Assembly (NCBI GenBank): GCA_036971715.1
Contig: JAVHJL010000001.1
Span: 3,968,001 to 4,032,000 of the forward strand
From: Arthrobotrys musiformis
Taxonomy: Eukaryota; Ascomycota; Orbiliomycetes; Orbiliales; Orbiliaceae
Direction of reading: 5' to 3'
DNA: 64,000 nt
The translations under genes and the position numbers were made by a program. A model generated the notes under the pieces. That model worked only from the letters and a program-made list of their open reading frames with translations, was not told where the DNA came from and made no database searches. This document shows positions 48,781 through 60,469 of this stretch, piece after piece. Each line of letters begins with the position of its first letter. Position 1 is the first letter of the stretch.

Positions 48781-51700
48781 TCACAACCGAGAAAAAAACC
48801 ACGCCACCAGCGTGTCTGATACATATGCGTCTTCCCCCAAAGGAAGCGAAACGTGGGCGTTAGCATTGCAGCGGTAAATCCTAAGGCTGCTGATCCTTTG
48901 TTCTCGAACGCTGGTGGAACATGCTGTCATTTCGCCCAATTGGGCCGTATTCAACATTTTTTCTAACCCTGCAGCTTTACATATTCGATTTTTATATTCA
49001 TACCCCCCGCCCAGCTGGAACCTCCCGATAGCTAATGAGCGCCGCACTTTTTTTTCGTCCAATCATTCATGGCATGCATGGAGTGGGCGGCATGGGCTCG
49101 GGAAACCCTGAGTGCTTTTTTTTTTCTTTTCCTTTTCCTTTTTTTCGGGAACGGAAGACGCCTACGCTACTGTTGCAGTCACACCATTGTCAATTGTGCA
49201 TATGGGTTTTTTTCTTCTTTGCTTTTGCTTGCTTGCCGGTTTTTTGCTCGATTCGATTAAATCCCCGATACGCGAGTTCTGATTGAATCATTCTAGTTCC
49301 TTTGGCTAGTGGATTACCGTTGGGAGTGGTGGTGTACATATGTCTATTCTTTCCTTTTTTTATAGATAATGGTGGTTGGTATATTTAGAAGCTGAGGATT
49401 GCGTTTCGCGGTTCGATTTCGACGACATTTTTCTGTTATCAGTGAGATATCTGAAAAGGGATATTTGTTCCATTTGACTGAAGCCTTTTGACAAGCCCTT
49501 TCTAGAGCTCTTCTTCATTTTACGCCTTCGTAACAGGGAACATTTTTTTTTTGGTTCTGTTGGGAGATAAGAGGTCTCCGGATATGAGTCCTGGTTTTGG
49601 AGGGTTCGGATTATCTCTCACGAACTAGCGGAAAAACTTTCTATAGGTTGGGGGAAATTAATAAGCCATCGTGGTTGGTTAGCGTGTGGTATTCATGGAG
49701 CCCTTTTCGTATCGCCTTCTACACGGTGCATACGGGGCTATCCACTTTCGTATCCCTTTGTTAAAATGAGATCCGAAAGACGATCCGGCGTGTGTGTTCG
49801 TTTTTGGGATCATATGGGAGAAAGCGGTGTCGCATGTTGGCGAGGTCTCTCGGGGCGCTTTGATGCATGCCATTTTTAAAGCTTTCTGGACTGGGATATG
49901 GACCCTGTTCTGGGATTCCCATGACTCTCTTTCTTTTTTTTTCTTTTTGTTTTCGAGGTCTTTGCCGATGGAATATTCTGTAGGACGGATAGCTAGCTAT
50001 CCATAGCTGCTCGCACAAGTTTCACGGCCGAAGCTGGTCAAATTTACTGATCGGTGTAACTAGTAACCGCCATAAACTCTTCCGAGTACCGACGTTAAAA
50101 GGCTTGGCTTTTACAGAGGTGTTTTGACGGGTTTATGAGAGAAGCTTGTTCCGGGTTTGGTGGTATCGTATGGAGGAGGTGTATGTGCGATCGTGATACT
50201 GATCTCATATAGTAGCGCAAACACATCACCGTTTTGTTTTCTTGATCCCGACCGAATCCGTACATCGTACGTGCACCTTCCGTAGACATACACGTATTTT
50301 CTTCAGGGTTTGTGGGTGTTTTGGTAGCACATGAAAAAAATATTGGAAAATGCGGAGTAAGAACGTCACACAGAGACATAAAGCCGGGTAGCTGCCGGAC
50401 GGGAGAACTTTGTGGCCCGAGTTTTTTATTCTTTCTCCCGACTCCCTCTTTTTTTTTGTGCGACTTTGAGGGTTGAAGGAAGTTATCATGTGAGTTGATG
50501 CCAGATTTTTTTATATGTTTTATGAGCACGAGAACAGTGATTTCGCTTAGTTTTCTTGTTTGGCCGTTTTGGCGAACGGGTTACGAAACACGAAGCTCTG
50601 AAGCACGGGGAAACGAAGGGAACGAGGGAAGTTTAATTATAACGTTTTTTCTGTTGGGCGATTTTTTGTGTAGATTGTCCCCGAATATATTGGAATCTAA
50701 CTGGTACGTTCATGACGCTCTCGTGAATTTTGTAGAGATTCAAAATTTTTTTTTTTTTAATTTTAAAATTTTTGGGGGACTGCTCATGGGGGCTCCCGAT
50801 GGCCCACATTTTGATCACGTTGGTGCTCGCGCAAGTAAGTATGGTTATTGTGGTGAGCTTTCGATAGACGATACGTCGTCTCGATTTTTTAGAATGCATA
50901 TGGAGAGAGCTCAGTCCATCCCACGCTCTTTTATCGTATCAGTCAGTATCAGCGAATGGTACATGTTGGCCCAATGTTGTTTGTTATCAGTTACTCAAGG
51001 AGTTTATAATCGATACAGTGGACCAAGCTTAGGAAAAACACCGCAATTCCGTAGATGGATTAGGTGATCGATTGGTACCTGGCCTGGGGCCTTCTTTTTC
51101 CAATTTAGCTTATCTAATGTTCCGCAAGGGCCATATACCGTTGGGTAAGGGCCCTCCAAAGGGGGTTTTCGTTTCGTGAAAGCTCCTCACATCGACGGTA
51201 CGCTATTAAGTAACTTAACCATTTATCCCGTGCGATGGCGTTGCTTGGAATATGCGGCCCTTGAGTCGGTATCGCTGTAGAATACGAGTGTTTCGGTGAT
51301 CTGTGGAGGAAAAGCTATCGCCGAATAGGCCATACTTACATGGACGAGAAAGCGACCCAATGAGAGGCAGCCGGAACGAACGGTGGGATGATTTTTGGGT
51401 GCCGTTTGGGGCGCAGGTTTAGGCCAGAATCGGTAGGCCAAACGCAGGAGGTCCTAAAGGGTATTACCAGCTAGGCGACTGCCAGCTGCAGCCTTGTTCT
51501 CTCTTTTTCCCTTCTGTTTGCTTAGCTCTTGAGGTCGACCGGGACCTGTGTGCGAAAGCCAAGCAGGTTTTGTTATCGAAACATGCGGCTGTCATGGGCT
51601 CGTTTTTTGGGTTGATGTGAACAGGTGCCTACGCAGCATACATACACATACGTACTATCCACTCGGCATGGCAGAGCCGTTCGCACAGCGCTGTGGGGGT

Positions 51701-52500
51701 TTGCTCGAGTTACGCCTCACAATTTGCACGCGTGCGAAAGAAAAGAAAAGAAAAAAAAAAAGGTTGAGATGAAGGAGACAGAGGGATATCGATCCAGGTC
51801 TGTCCAGCTGGTCCGGACCCAGGAAAAGGATTGTAACCGACCGTGGACTTAAGCAGCTTTATGCAGGGCTAAACTGGCATGCCATCGATTTTAAGCTGTC
51901 CCAGGCGAGGAAGCTGCGCAACTTCGGTGTCTGCAATACCCCCAGGCCTTCTCCGAGGCTGGGGTGGTGGTGGTAGAGCATGTGTACAGGTCGAACGACC
52001 CCCCTTCCAGCAACCCTCTTTTCGTGTAAGGGAAAGAAAGTGGGATGCCCTTTACGACAGCTGTGAATAATCAAATACTATATAGAGCTGAGGCCCTCCG
52101 CGGACCAAAAGAAGTAGCGGTTCTCCTGGTAGAATTATATTATAATCAGCTCTTGTATCATATCATATATTATCATATCAGATATAAACCGACGTCACAT
52201 CGACATCTATATATATACAATCACACCGGCAACGGTTAGCATCTACGACGTTTTATACACATATCCTAGCGACAGCTAAGTTGAGTCAAAGATAATAGCT
52301 TTGGGAGGCACCTCGACGGAACTCACCATAATTTCTTTTAAAACTTCGACCTCGCACTCCTCATCGCCCTATCTGAAGCCCTGTTTCAGCTGTTTTTAAA
52401 AAGCCTTTTTCAGGTACCAACCGCGCGAAAGATTAGTTATTAGCCTCTGTTGGGGGAACAATCTCGGAAAGACCTTTTTTTTTTTTTTTGCTCACTCAGA
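48781..52500. other. No supported gene
   Basis: There are many open frames, but they owe their length to T-rich or A-rich tracts (49118-49145, 49925-49950, 50745-50765, 51730-51765) and overlap on both strands. I found no family motif or paired splice sites. A GATC run (CGATCGATCGATCG) lies at about 48668-48681. Confidence 0.4.
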
Positions 52501-54105
52501 GTTTAACCCACCGCAAACAAGCATCGAAATCCTGTTCAGAGACAACGCAGTCCAGAACACTGCTTTCGAAGAGACAAAAAAAAGAAAAATTCGCACAGGG
52601 AAAATAAACTGGAGCAAAAACTCTTCAGGCGAAGGAATCTTCGGTTGATAACGTAAGAAGGATATCCAAAGAAGGAGAAAGAGAGGGAGAGAGAGCTCGG
52701 GCGGCTAGCTTGCAGTCATTCCATATAATACGTGCTGGAGGCAGGACTGAATTGCGAGGAGGGCTTCACAAGCGTCCCACGTCCACGCAGCGGCATATTG
52801 CATAACTGTTTGATATAAGATTCCACTCGTTACCAAACTTGAAACGACCACCGACAGACCTCCATCCATCGGCCAGAGAGATAGCTAGCTAGCTACTACG
52901 CTGACAAAGCAGAAGCGAGAGTCAGGTGGTATTATTTTTGGCTATCCGCTCTTCAGCAGGTACGTACCTTTAGCCAGTATCCTTCGATATCCTGCCTGTC
53001 TCTGTACGTTTGGTGTGTGTGTGTATGGGGCGGGCGACTAGTCCGGCGACCAGGGAAGCTAGGCCGGATTACCTGACGATGATGCACCTCGGAGTGGCGC
53101 TGTGCCTGTACAGGACAGACAGTCTTTCCTATATCTACTACAACAGTGGGCTGATTTTTAATACTTTCTCCCAGACAGTCTTATTAAAGCTCCGGCATCT
53201 GCCATCCTCGATCCCATCGATCGATTGGGCTACAATTGGCCTCGATTGGCTGTTTTGTTCTGTTCTGTTTCGTTTTCAAACTGTCCCAGCGGTCAGCTCG
53301 GATGCGTTAGGATCTCAGCAGGACACAACTGCCAGCACAAATTCCTGCGAAAATCAGCTTTTCCTTCAACCTCATCAGCATAAGAACCAAATACATCCAC
53401 CATCAACCAGGAAACCATTGTTATTGTCATTGTCACATCATCATTCCTCAGCTCATCATCAGTCCGATAGTCTATCCAACCGCAGAATCACACTAACCAT
53501 TTCCAACGCCTTTGCTCGCTTTAATCCAACAAGCTCTGCAAATCCGCTGCTAGCTGATCCGTGGGGGTCCATACAACAGCGCAAAGCGAAGAAAATCGTA
53601 TCTTCGTGGTCCCGGGCTAGTTTCGCAAACGCCGGACCCACTTGGTGTTGTTAGCCTGCATAAGAAACAGCCAGTCTGAGAAAGCTCGACTCCTTACGAT
53701 CCATATAAAGGTTCTTCGCATCGGGGCCGACACTCTTTAAAACTCACCGAGACGGCAGGCGGACAAATTGGACCTTAGCACCCTTCGACCATTTGTCCGA
53801 ACTATTTTTTTAGATTGTGGGCGGCCTTGGCTACGTTTAGGAGGAATTCAGTCATAGTTCTCGACAAATACTACACTACAATCTTCCTTCCTTCCTTTTC
53901 TCTTCCTTAAACTCTTCCTTTTTTTTTTTTTTGTACGTTTCACGGCTCCGGGTCGCACCAATCTTCGGATTTATTTTTTCCAGAACCAAATCGGCCCTCG
54001 GATACAACTCTGCTCGACTCGAAGCCCCTACAAGGGAGCTTCTTGCTCTTCGGTTAAACTACATCAATTGTCTTGGCGACCTATTTTGGACATACCCTGC
54101 TCGCT
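52501..54105 (+). promoter_or_regulatory. Probable promoter and long 5' leader of the arrestin gene
   Basis: The 1.6 kb before the arrestin start contains CT-rich tracts (53885-53930, TTCCTTCCTT-like), typical of strong or regulated fungal promoters and leaders. A 210-codon plus-strand frame from the ATG at 53025 to 53654 lies here. It is Ser/His/Gln-rich, has no family resemblance, and may be an upstream ORF or chance. No stop-free link to the arrestin was found. Confidence 0.35.
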
Positions 54106-56185
54106 ATGAAAAAAATTACCCTTTTTGAGATTCGGTATGTGTTGAGGATGGGACGAACTCAAGTTGAGGTACCTCTTGACTGACTCGGTGTACTGTAGAC
54201 TGGACGAGGATGTCCTAGTAATACGTGGCGATGCCTCGGAGGCTCCGGCAGTACAGTTGAGCGGAAGGATTGTCATCGCATGCACAGAGCCTGTCAATGT
54301 CAAGTCTCTCTCCGTTAAGCTGAGTTGTTCACAAAGGTTTCGGTCCGTAGTGTTTTTACTCTCCTTTCCTTGGGCGAGTCTTGGTTAACCATTCAATATA
54401 GTGTCAATGAAATATTCCACGGGCCATTCGGGCCAACTATGAAGCTTTTCAAACATGACGGCGTTCTTTTCTCGGACCGAAAGGTTCAGATTGGCGAAAA
54501 GACAGTCATCCCCGCTGGAAACCACGAATACCCGTTCCAATGGATCTTATACGGCAGTATGTTAAACCTTCCCGTTGAGCCCAGCTTGACCATGACTTGT
54601 CTAACGGCAATTGCCATTTTAAGGTGCCCCAGAATCCGTAGAGGGTTTCAGCGAGGCTAGCATTCTTTGGGATCTTCAAGCACACCTAGAGAGAAGTGTC
54701 TATCTTTCAGATGTACATGCATCCAAGGTGAGGCTGAAATCCCTCTAATTTCAAGTATGCGTCAGCTTGATTCTAATTCGATCCTTTTAGCACTTCCGTG
54801 TCGTCAGAACACTACCACACACGGCCTTAGAGTTCTCGCAGACTATGGCCGTTGAGAATGTCTGGCCGAATAAGATCGAGTACACTGTCAACACACCATG
54901 CAAAGCAGTCGTATTCGGGTCTTTCATTCCGATCGAAATCAAATTAACACCTCTACTCAAAGGCCTCACTGTATCGAAGATACTGATTTCCTTAAAAGAA
55001 TCTTACGAGCTGATGCCCCATGCGGGCAAAGAGATCAATGGAACACGAAATATTCTCGATATTGAATACCCTGGATGGGATGACCCGCCGAGCGATGAGG
55101 ACGATGGCTCTTGGGTTCTCCATGAGAAAATATTCCTCCCTCAGACTCTGGCAAAATGCCTTCAGGATTGTGAAGTTGGAAAAATCAAAATCCGACATAA
55201 GCTCAAGTTTGCAATCCAACTGAAAAATCCCGATGGCCATATATCAGAGGTATGTGTAAATGTGTCCTAAAAAAAATACATCAAGGTCTCTAACCGATTT
55301 TAGCTCCGTGCCACTCTCCCCATCATGCTCTTCATCTCGCAGCACTATCTTGTCAATGACCAGAACCAAGTGCCGGAAATTACCAGCCATGTTTGTGCGG
55401 AGGATGAAACCGCTGCACCCCCGCGGTACGAACAACATCAATTGGATACTTTGTACGAAGGCGTCGATTTGGATATGTACCTGAGTCGGACCAACTCCCC
55501 AGTCCTGCTTAGTAGATCAGGGTCTGCAGAGAACCTTCAACAGTTGCACAGTGCGGGTCTTACACCTCTGAGCTCGCTTTCGGGGACCTCCTCACCAATG
55601 TTTGCCCAAGATGTCTCGACGTCGCGCTCTAGTAACGTATCGTCTAGCTATGGGACAAGCCACCCATCACTCCTCACTGCACACGGCCATGCCGATCTCC
55701 TTGCTAGGTTGCAACGAGCTCATCAGCGGCCAGCAGGGTCGAGCGGGAGCTTGAACGCTATGGCGAATAGTACGTCGTGGACCAATCCTTCTAGTGGAAG
55801 GCAGTCTCCGAATCCAGATTCACCAACCCTCGAGGCCCATTCGCTCTCCTCAAGCCCAAACGCTACTCTCAATATGGCAGTTATTTCCAGGGTTCCATCT
55901 TACAGCACGGCAATACGAACTCCAACTCGTAATCTAAGTTTTGAGAGTTCACCAGCTTACGAACGAGTTGCAAGCGGCCCTCCGAGCAGAATCACATCTT
56001 CAACCAACTTGGCTGATATGGCTGAAAGACCGAGTTTGTCACGTTCTTCTAGTTCAAGCGGACACAGCGGTCGCGGCCAAGCCTCGTCTGAAGAGCATCA
56101 CAGCTCCGAGGGACACTCCACCCCGCCTTCCACCGCCCCGGCACATCGTGCCCCCAAGCTATTCACTCCAAGATGGAGGGCATAG
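54106..56185 (+). CDS. creD: Arrestin-related ubiquitin-ligase adaptor, CreD-like
   Basis: Six exons (54106-54134, 54199-54342, 54402-54556, 54624-54727, 54791-55249, 55304-56185) give 590 residues. The arrestin N-domain begins almost at the start: ITLFEIRLDEDVLVIRGD, then QLSGRIVIACTEPVNVKSLS and IPAGNHEYPFQWILYGS. The C-domain is visible as AVENVWPNKIEYTVNTPCKA and IKIRHKLKFAIQLKNPDGH. A PPRY motif at residues 336-339 is the binding site for WW domains of HulA/Rsp5 ligases. The Ser-rich tail (200 residues, SSSSSGHSGRG) is likely phosphorylated. CreD acts in carbon regulation by guiding ubiquitination and endocytosis of transporters, opposing CreB/CreC. The N terminus is shorter than in most relatives, so an upstream exon may be missing. 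The exon 2 donor could be GTCCGT (54343) or GTTTCG (54337). Confidence 0.9.
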
Positions 56186-57391
56186 GTTCAATTTCCTTTC
56201 AATCACGATTCCCTATATCGATCAATCCTCGCCATAGCCCGCGGATCCGGGGTGGCTAGTTGGTTTACTCAACGGTTTTTTTTTTTTTTTCGTTGTATTA
56301 TACTCCTCTCATTGTGACTTCATTTTTCAGGGCAAAAATCGGCAGGTGTCATCTTTGCTTTGTTGTTTTCATATAAGTTTCCTTTTTTCTTCTCTTGATG
56401 GCATTGGCTGCCCAGGAGCTGGCGTTTCGTTGCAGGATAGAATATCAAGCGGGTGGTTTCACGGTGTTAGTATGGGTGCATTCTAGGGTTTCTACTTTTT
56501 TTCCTTTCTTCCAATTGCAAATTTGCGGTTCATATGGCCTCGGCTTGAGCTTACGGTTCATTTGCATATCTGCATACGCACATGACTCATCGCCTCTCTC
56601 ATTTGTTCAAGTATTCATTTGCATATTACCACTTTTCTTTTCAATCAGGCCATTTTCTGTCTCGTGATGCTGGACAGTTGTCCTGTACTTGCATATCCGG
56701 ATGTTCCGGATCTGGGGTTCTTTTTTACTCTTTCTCTGGTTGGCGAACCACAAGTCCTTTTTTTATCCTTCGCTTCTTTTTCACATGCATTAACTATCAT
56801 TTCACTTTTTTTTCGTTTTACCATTACGGGAGTTTTTTTGTGTAATGAAACTATATTTTTAGGACGGCGTTTTTTTTTTCACTATTATGAAAATGAACTC
56901 GGTTTCGTCTATGGAGCTAGTCTCGACGGTCAATGGAATCAGCTTACGTTTTAGTTGGATAATAAGTAATGTGATGGTTGTGGTCTCGGAAATCGCCGTA
57001 GATGGGTTGGGTTCGTTGAAAGGATGGATGCCTCGGCACTTGGAGATTCTCTGAGTCGAACAATTCTATGCGATATCGATTGGTTACATGGGATTAAGTA
57101 TAATATAATTGATATATAGGTAGGTATCAGGGTAGGTACCTATATATGGAAGGATAAACGAACTAATATTAAGCAATCGCAAAAAGAGTGGCTATAGTTA
57201 TCAACATGAATGCAATCAGTAAAAATTAAATACACAAAGCAATTGTCTCGTACCCAGCCCACCCGGGGTTATACCACAGAGCAATCAGTTTAGATTAATA
57301 CAATTAAAAGCAAATTTTAGGTCCAGCTTGTTTCTAGACCACCTCGTCTTATAGCTATTCCCCTTCTCTATATATTCGCTCACAAGAGTTT
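56186..57391. other. Intergenic between convergent genes
   Basis: The T-rich 3' flank of the arrestin gene (56277-56290, 56860-56880) gives long chance frames on the plus strand. At 57327-57339 lies a 13-bp copy of the end of the MITE-like element at 45.4 kb. No gene is supported. Confidence 0.5.
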
Positions 57392-58891
57392 CTAATCAGC
57401 GATATCCTCCACTTTAGCCTCTTCGATAGACCTCTCTTGGTTAGACCGCAGCAAATCCCGTTTTTTAAACCCGCCGACACCACCGCTACCGCTGCCGCCT
57501 GGACCTGGTCCGCCGCCACCAAAACGGAGTCGCCAATAGAAGTCTCCAAGCTCTGGGCCCGATAAATAGTTTGGCGGCTCTCCTGGACCCGCAACGTTGA
57601 CCACATCATCGGGATTGTATGTGGGTCCGAGATATTCATAACGAGGGTAATTTGGTATACCTGGTGAGGCAATAGGGGGAGGGCGGGGCATTTGAGGGTG
57701 GGGCATTTGAGGGTGGGGCATTTGAGGGTATACAACCCCCCTAGGCCCCCTTACAGGAGGGCCGGTGTCGCGTATTGGATTCGCCCATCGTAAATTTTCA
57801 GCGATCGGATCGGCTATATTAGCTTGAGGTATAGGTTGAACATGTTCTTGCGGAGCTTCCGCTCCGGCTTCGCAATAGCAACATAGAGTTTTGTGGAAGT
57901 CGAGGGAACGATGTAAGTATTCTTTCATATCATGGGGATATAATGGTCTCGTTCCTAGGAGGTCCTTCGAGCAAGTGGAGGGGTATAAATGTGCAAATGC
58001 GCATACATCCGTTACAAAAAAGGAGAGTGACTTTCTAGAATTCTTACCATATATTCCTCGACATTGAGCGACAGCAATCGCGGTACCGCAACCGGTGCCA
58101 CCCGCGCCCGGGGGACGAACGAGTACACCGTCCTGGTTGCAGAAGCACCTGTAGCACATATTATCTTGAATCATTTGAGCCCGGTTCTGGAGGAATTGTT
58201 CGTTAGGGGATATCTCGATTTGCGTTCTTACGATTTCAGGTAGCAGATAGTTAATCTGATCATCCCCACCGTACTGTCGGAAATCGATTGCCAATCTCCC
58301 GTTAACGTAGTCCCTCATCCGGGCTAGGAGTTGGGCGGGAGAACGCGGACACACCACGCGGAACATTGGCGCCTCGAAGAACGAATTTTGTCCTGGACCC
58401 CGGCCGGACCTGGATCCGATGCTAGACTTAGAGTGGTCCTTGTTTCTGGTATCATGAACATCATCGGCCGTGGAGCCCGCCGTGTCTGGTTCGGGCGTAT
58501 CATCCTTCTCCCCGCCTTCGCCCCCGGCCTTTTTTATTTTAGGCCTTGCAATGGTGGTGCTTCCAGTCGAGTCCGTGGAATTCACGACTACCACCACAGG
58601 TGATGTAGTATTAAAGACCGCATTGGCCAAGCCGATAAGGGAGTTTGCAGATGAATTCGACCGCTCCAGCAATGTATTTTCATCGCCCTGTAGCTGATTG
58701 GCACCATCTCGCTTTTCAACAGTAGTCGTTCCAGAGGCGATTGGTGACGCGAGGGTTGGATTAATCCCAACCAGCAACTGGAATACAATGAGGGTGGGAA
58801 TAATCGAGAGAATACTGTTGTTGTTGTTGTCATTGTTGCATTTTGGGTTCGCGGCTCCCACGACCGCCCCGAGGAGGTTCTCGAGCCGCAT
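57392..58891 (-). CDS. Putative secreted protein, tandem paralogue A
   Basis: A single open frame of 499 codons starts at 58891. A hydrophobic segment at about residues 28-48 (ILSIIPTLIVFQLLVGIN) ending in TLASPI is a signal peptide or anchor preceded by an Asn-rich stretch. Next come a Ser/Thr-rich region (NTTSPVVVVVNSTDSTGSTT), then a conserved domain: RVVCPRSPAQLLARMRDYVN, FRQYGGDDQINYL and a Cys-rich block (CYRCFCNQDGVLV, CGTAIAVAQC). After a CCYCEAG motif follows a Pro/Gly-rich tail with a MPHPQ repeat and GGGGPGPGGSGSGG. Paralogue B at 60-62 kb has the same order. In the place of B's intron this gene has GTAAGA (58047) and an AG at 57955: removing those 93 nt keeps the frame (468 residues), so both forms are possible. 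No family is recognised. Confidence 0.75.
   Translation of the reverse strand: MRLENLLGAVVGAANPKCNNDNNNNSILSIIPTLIVFQLLVGINPTLASPIASGTTTVEKRDGANQLQGDENTLLERSNSSANSLIGLANAVFNTTSPVVVVVNSTDSTGSTTIARPKIKKAGGEGGEKDDTPEPDTAGSTADDVHDTRNKDHSKSSIGSRSGRGPGQNSFFEAPMFRVVCPRSPAQLLARMRDYVNGRLAIDFRQYGGDDQINYLLPEIVRTQIEISPNEQFLQNRAQMIQDNMCYRCFCNQDGVLVRPPGAGGTGCGTAIAVAQCRGIYGKNSRKSLSFFVTDVCAFAHLYPSTCSKDLLGTRPLYPHDMKEYLHRSLDFHKTLCCYCEAGAEAPQEHVQPIPQANIADPIAENLRWANPIRDTGPPVRGPRGVVYPQMPHPQMPHPQMPRPPPIASPGIPNYPRYEYLGPTYNPDDVVNVAGPGEPPNYLSGPELGDFYWRLRFGGGGPGPGGSGSGGVGGFKKRDLLRSNQERSIEEAKVEDIAD
57695..57735. repeat. 15-bp tandem repeat coding MPHPQ
   Basis: Three copies of GGGTGGGGCATTTGA-type units lie inside paralogue A. 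They encode repeated QMPHP in the Pro-rich tail. Paralogue B lacks the repeat. Confidence 0.8.
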
Positions 58892-60469
58892 TTGCGATAT
58901 AGGTCACTTTTGCTCTATATAATCTAAGTATTTAGCTGGGATTTTATAAGCGCGCTCGAATATAAAATTTCTTGATATACTATAATTATGTGTAATAGAA
59001 AGAATAAATTAGCACAGGCCTCATGGGCTCACGGGCCCAAAGCTAGGTACCAGTACTAAAGTAAGCTCGATATGCTGGAGGAAGCCCCAATGGTCAATGC
59101 ATGGTGTACGAGCCGGTAAACTAGAAAACCTATCGACTAGGGCTAGGGAACCTCATATATATATATTGATATTAGTCTTTCGTATAGCTAGCCCGCGAGA
59201 CCAATATGAGGAAACGTCCTAGGATTTCTCTTGAATCCTGCCCGTTCTTTTTTCCCTATTATTTTCCTTTACATTTTTAATATTTTTCGAAAATATCAGC
59301 GGGAAAAGAACTGGAAGAGGCGAAGTCTCCACCCATCACCCGAATATAATAATCCTGCCACGAGGGTACATGCATACAAGTGTAAACTACAACGTTGGAG
59401 AAGTATATCGCCTCACCCAACTGTTTGGTTATATGCTTTCAGAACTTCATTGAACTCATCTATTCTACTCTTTACACGGTTAGATTATATATTCCGATAT
59501 ATTTACGTTATTTTCCAGGCCGCCTGGTGGCCATGCAATACGTTGGAAAGGCGAGGTGCTTGTGAAGGAACGATATAACTCCGCGAGCTCCATCGTCACC
59601 GGCATGTGTGTGCATGTATAGCAATATGCAGATCTATCGCCGCACGGCTGTGAATATCAATATCGATAGCAACATTAACATATAGATCCTGTAGTCGGGG
59701 AAATTTCGAAAGGGTGCAGGTGTAGTCTGATACAAGTAGTTGCGATATGGCGCATACAACCCACAGCCTGATCAGGATCAAAAAGCCGAGCTCCATGGGC
59801 AGTCGGGTCTGCCTGTGTCCAACCAGCGCCTTCGAATATTTTCCGAATCTCTTGTTTCCCAATTTTACATGTCATGGGATGCTTGGCTATTACCGCAGGG
59901 AGAATCGTGCATTTCGCGAGGTTGGAACACAAACACTACTACAACCGGCAGAATTATATGACAGGCAGGGCTGAGCGAGGGACCCAACTGACCTGGCGCA
60001 GGGATATTTTAAAAAGTTTCCGTATTTGCAATTGGTATATCCGCCTCGTTCAACGCCTTAAAGTTAATATAAAGGCTGCTTGAGGAATACTTTGGAACTT
60101 GGCAGTTTGGTGCTTAGTCTGACTAGAATAAACCCACAAGCCTGCTTAGATGGGCTTGCGCCTATTTAAATGCCCGCTAGGAATCCGTATTGGGTTGCTA
60201 CCTAAGGATAAACTTGCAAAAAGAATAAAATGAGAAGAATAGATACAAAGAGCTAGTGATATAAGAATGAATGCGATCCATAAGATTTGAAAAAAGGCTC
60301 CATTATATTAGCTAGGAGGCTGCTTATGCGTAGAACCTGGACCCAACTGCTCCTTCAATTATGCAATATAACTGTGCTATGGGTATCCAGGTAACTTTTA
60401 GCCTTTCATAAAAGTCACCTGGAAATAACACGTTATAAAATATTTTGCGCCCCACTTCCTCGCCATACC
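58892..60469. other. Intergenic between the secreted paralogues
   Basis: This 1.6-kb AT-rich spacer is upstream of paralogue A and downstream of paralogue B. Short plus- and minus-strand frames at 59231-60083 have no motif. A TA-repeat lies at about 59155-59168. Confidence 0.5.

Noticed and set aside
50495..51067. 190-codon plus-strand frame
   Set aside because: It contains T-run artefacts and overlaps minus-strand frames of similar length; no family resemblance.
53025..53654. 210-codon frame upstream of the arrestin
   Set aside because: Low-complexity His/Ser/Gln content without homology cues; treated as possible upstream ORF within the leader.
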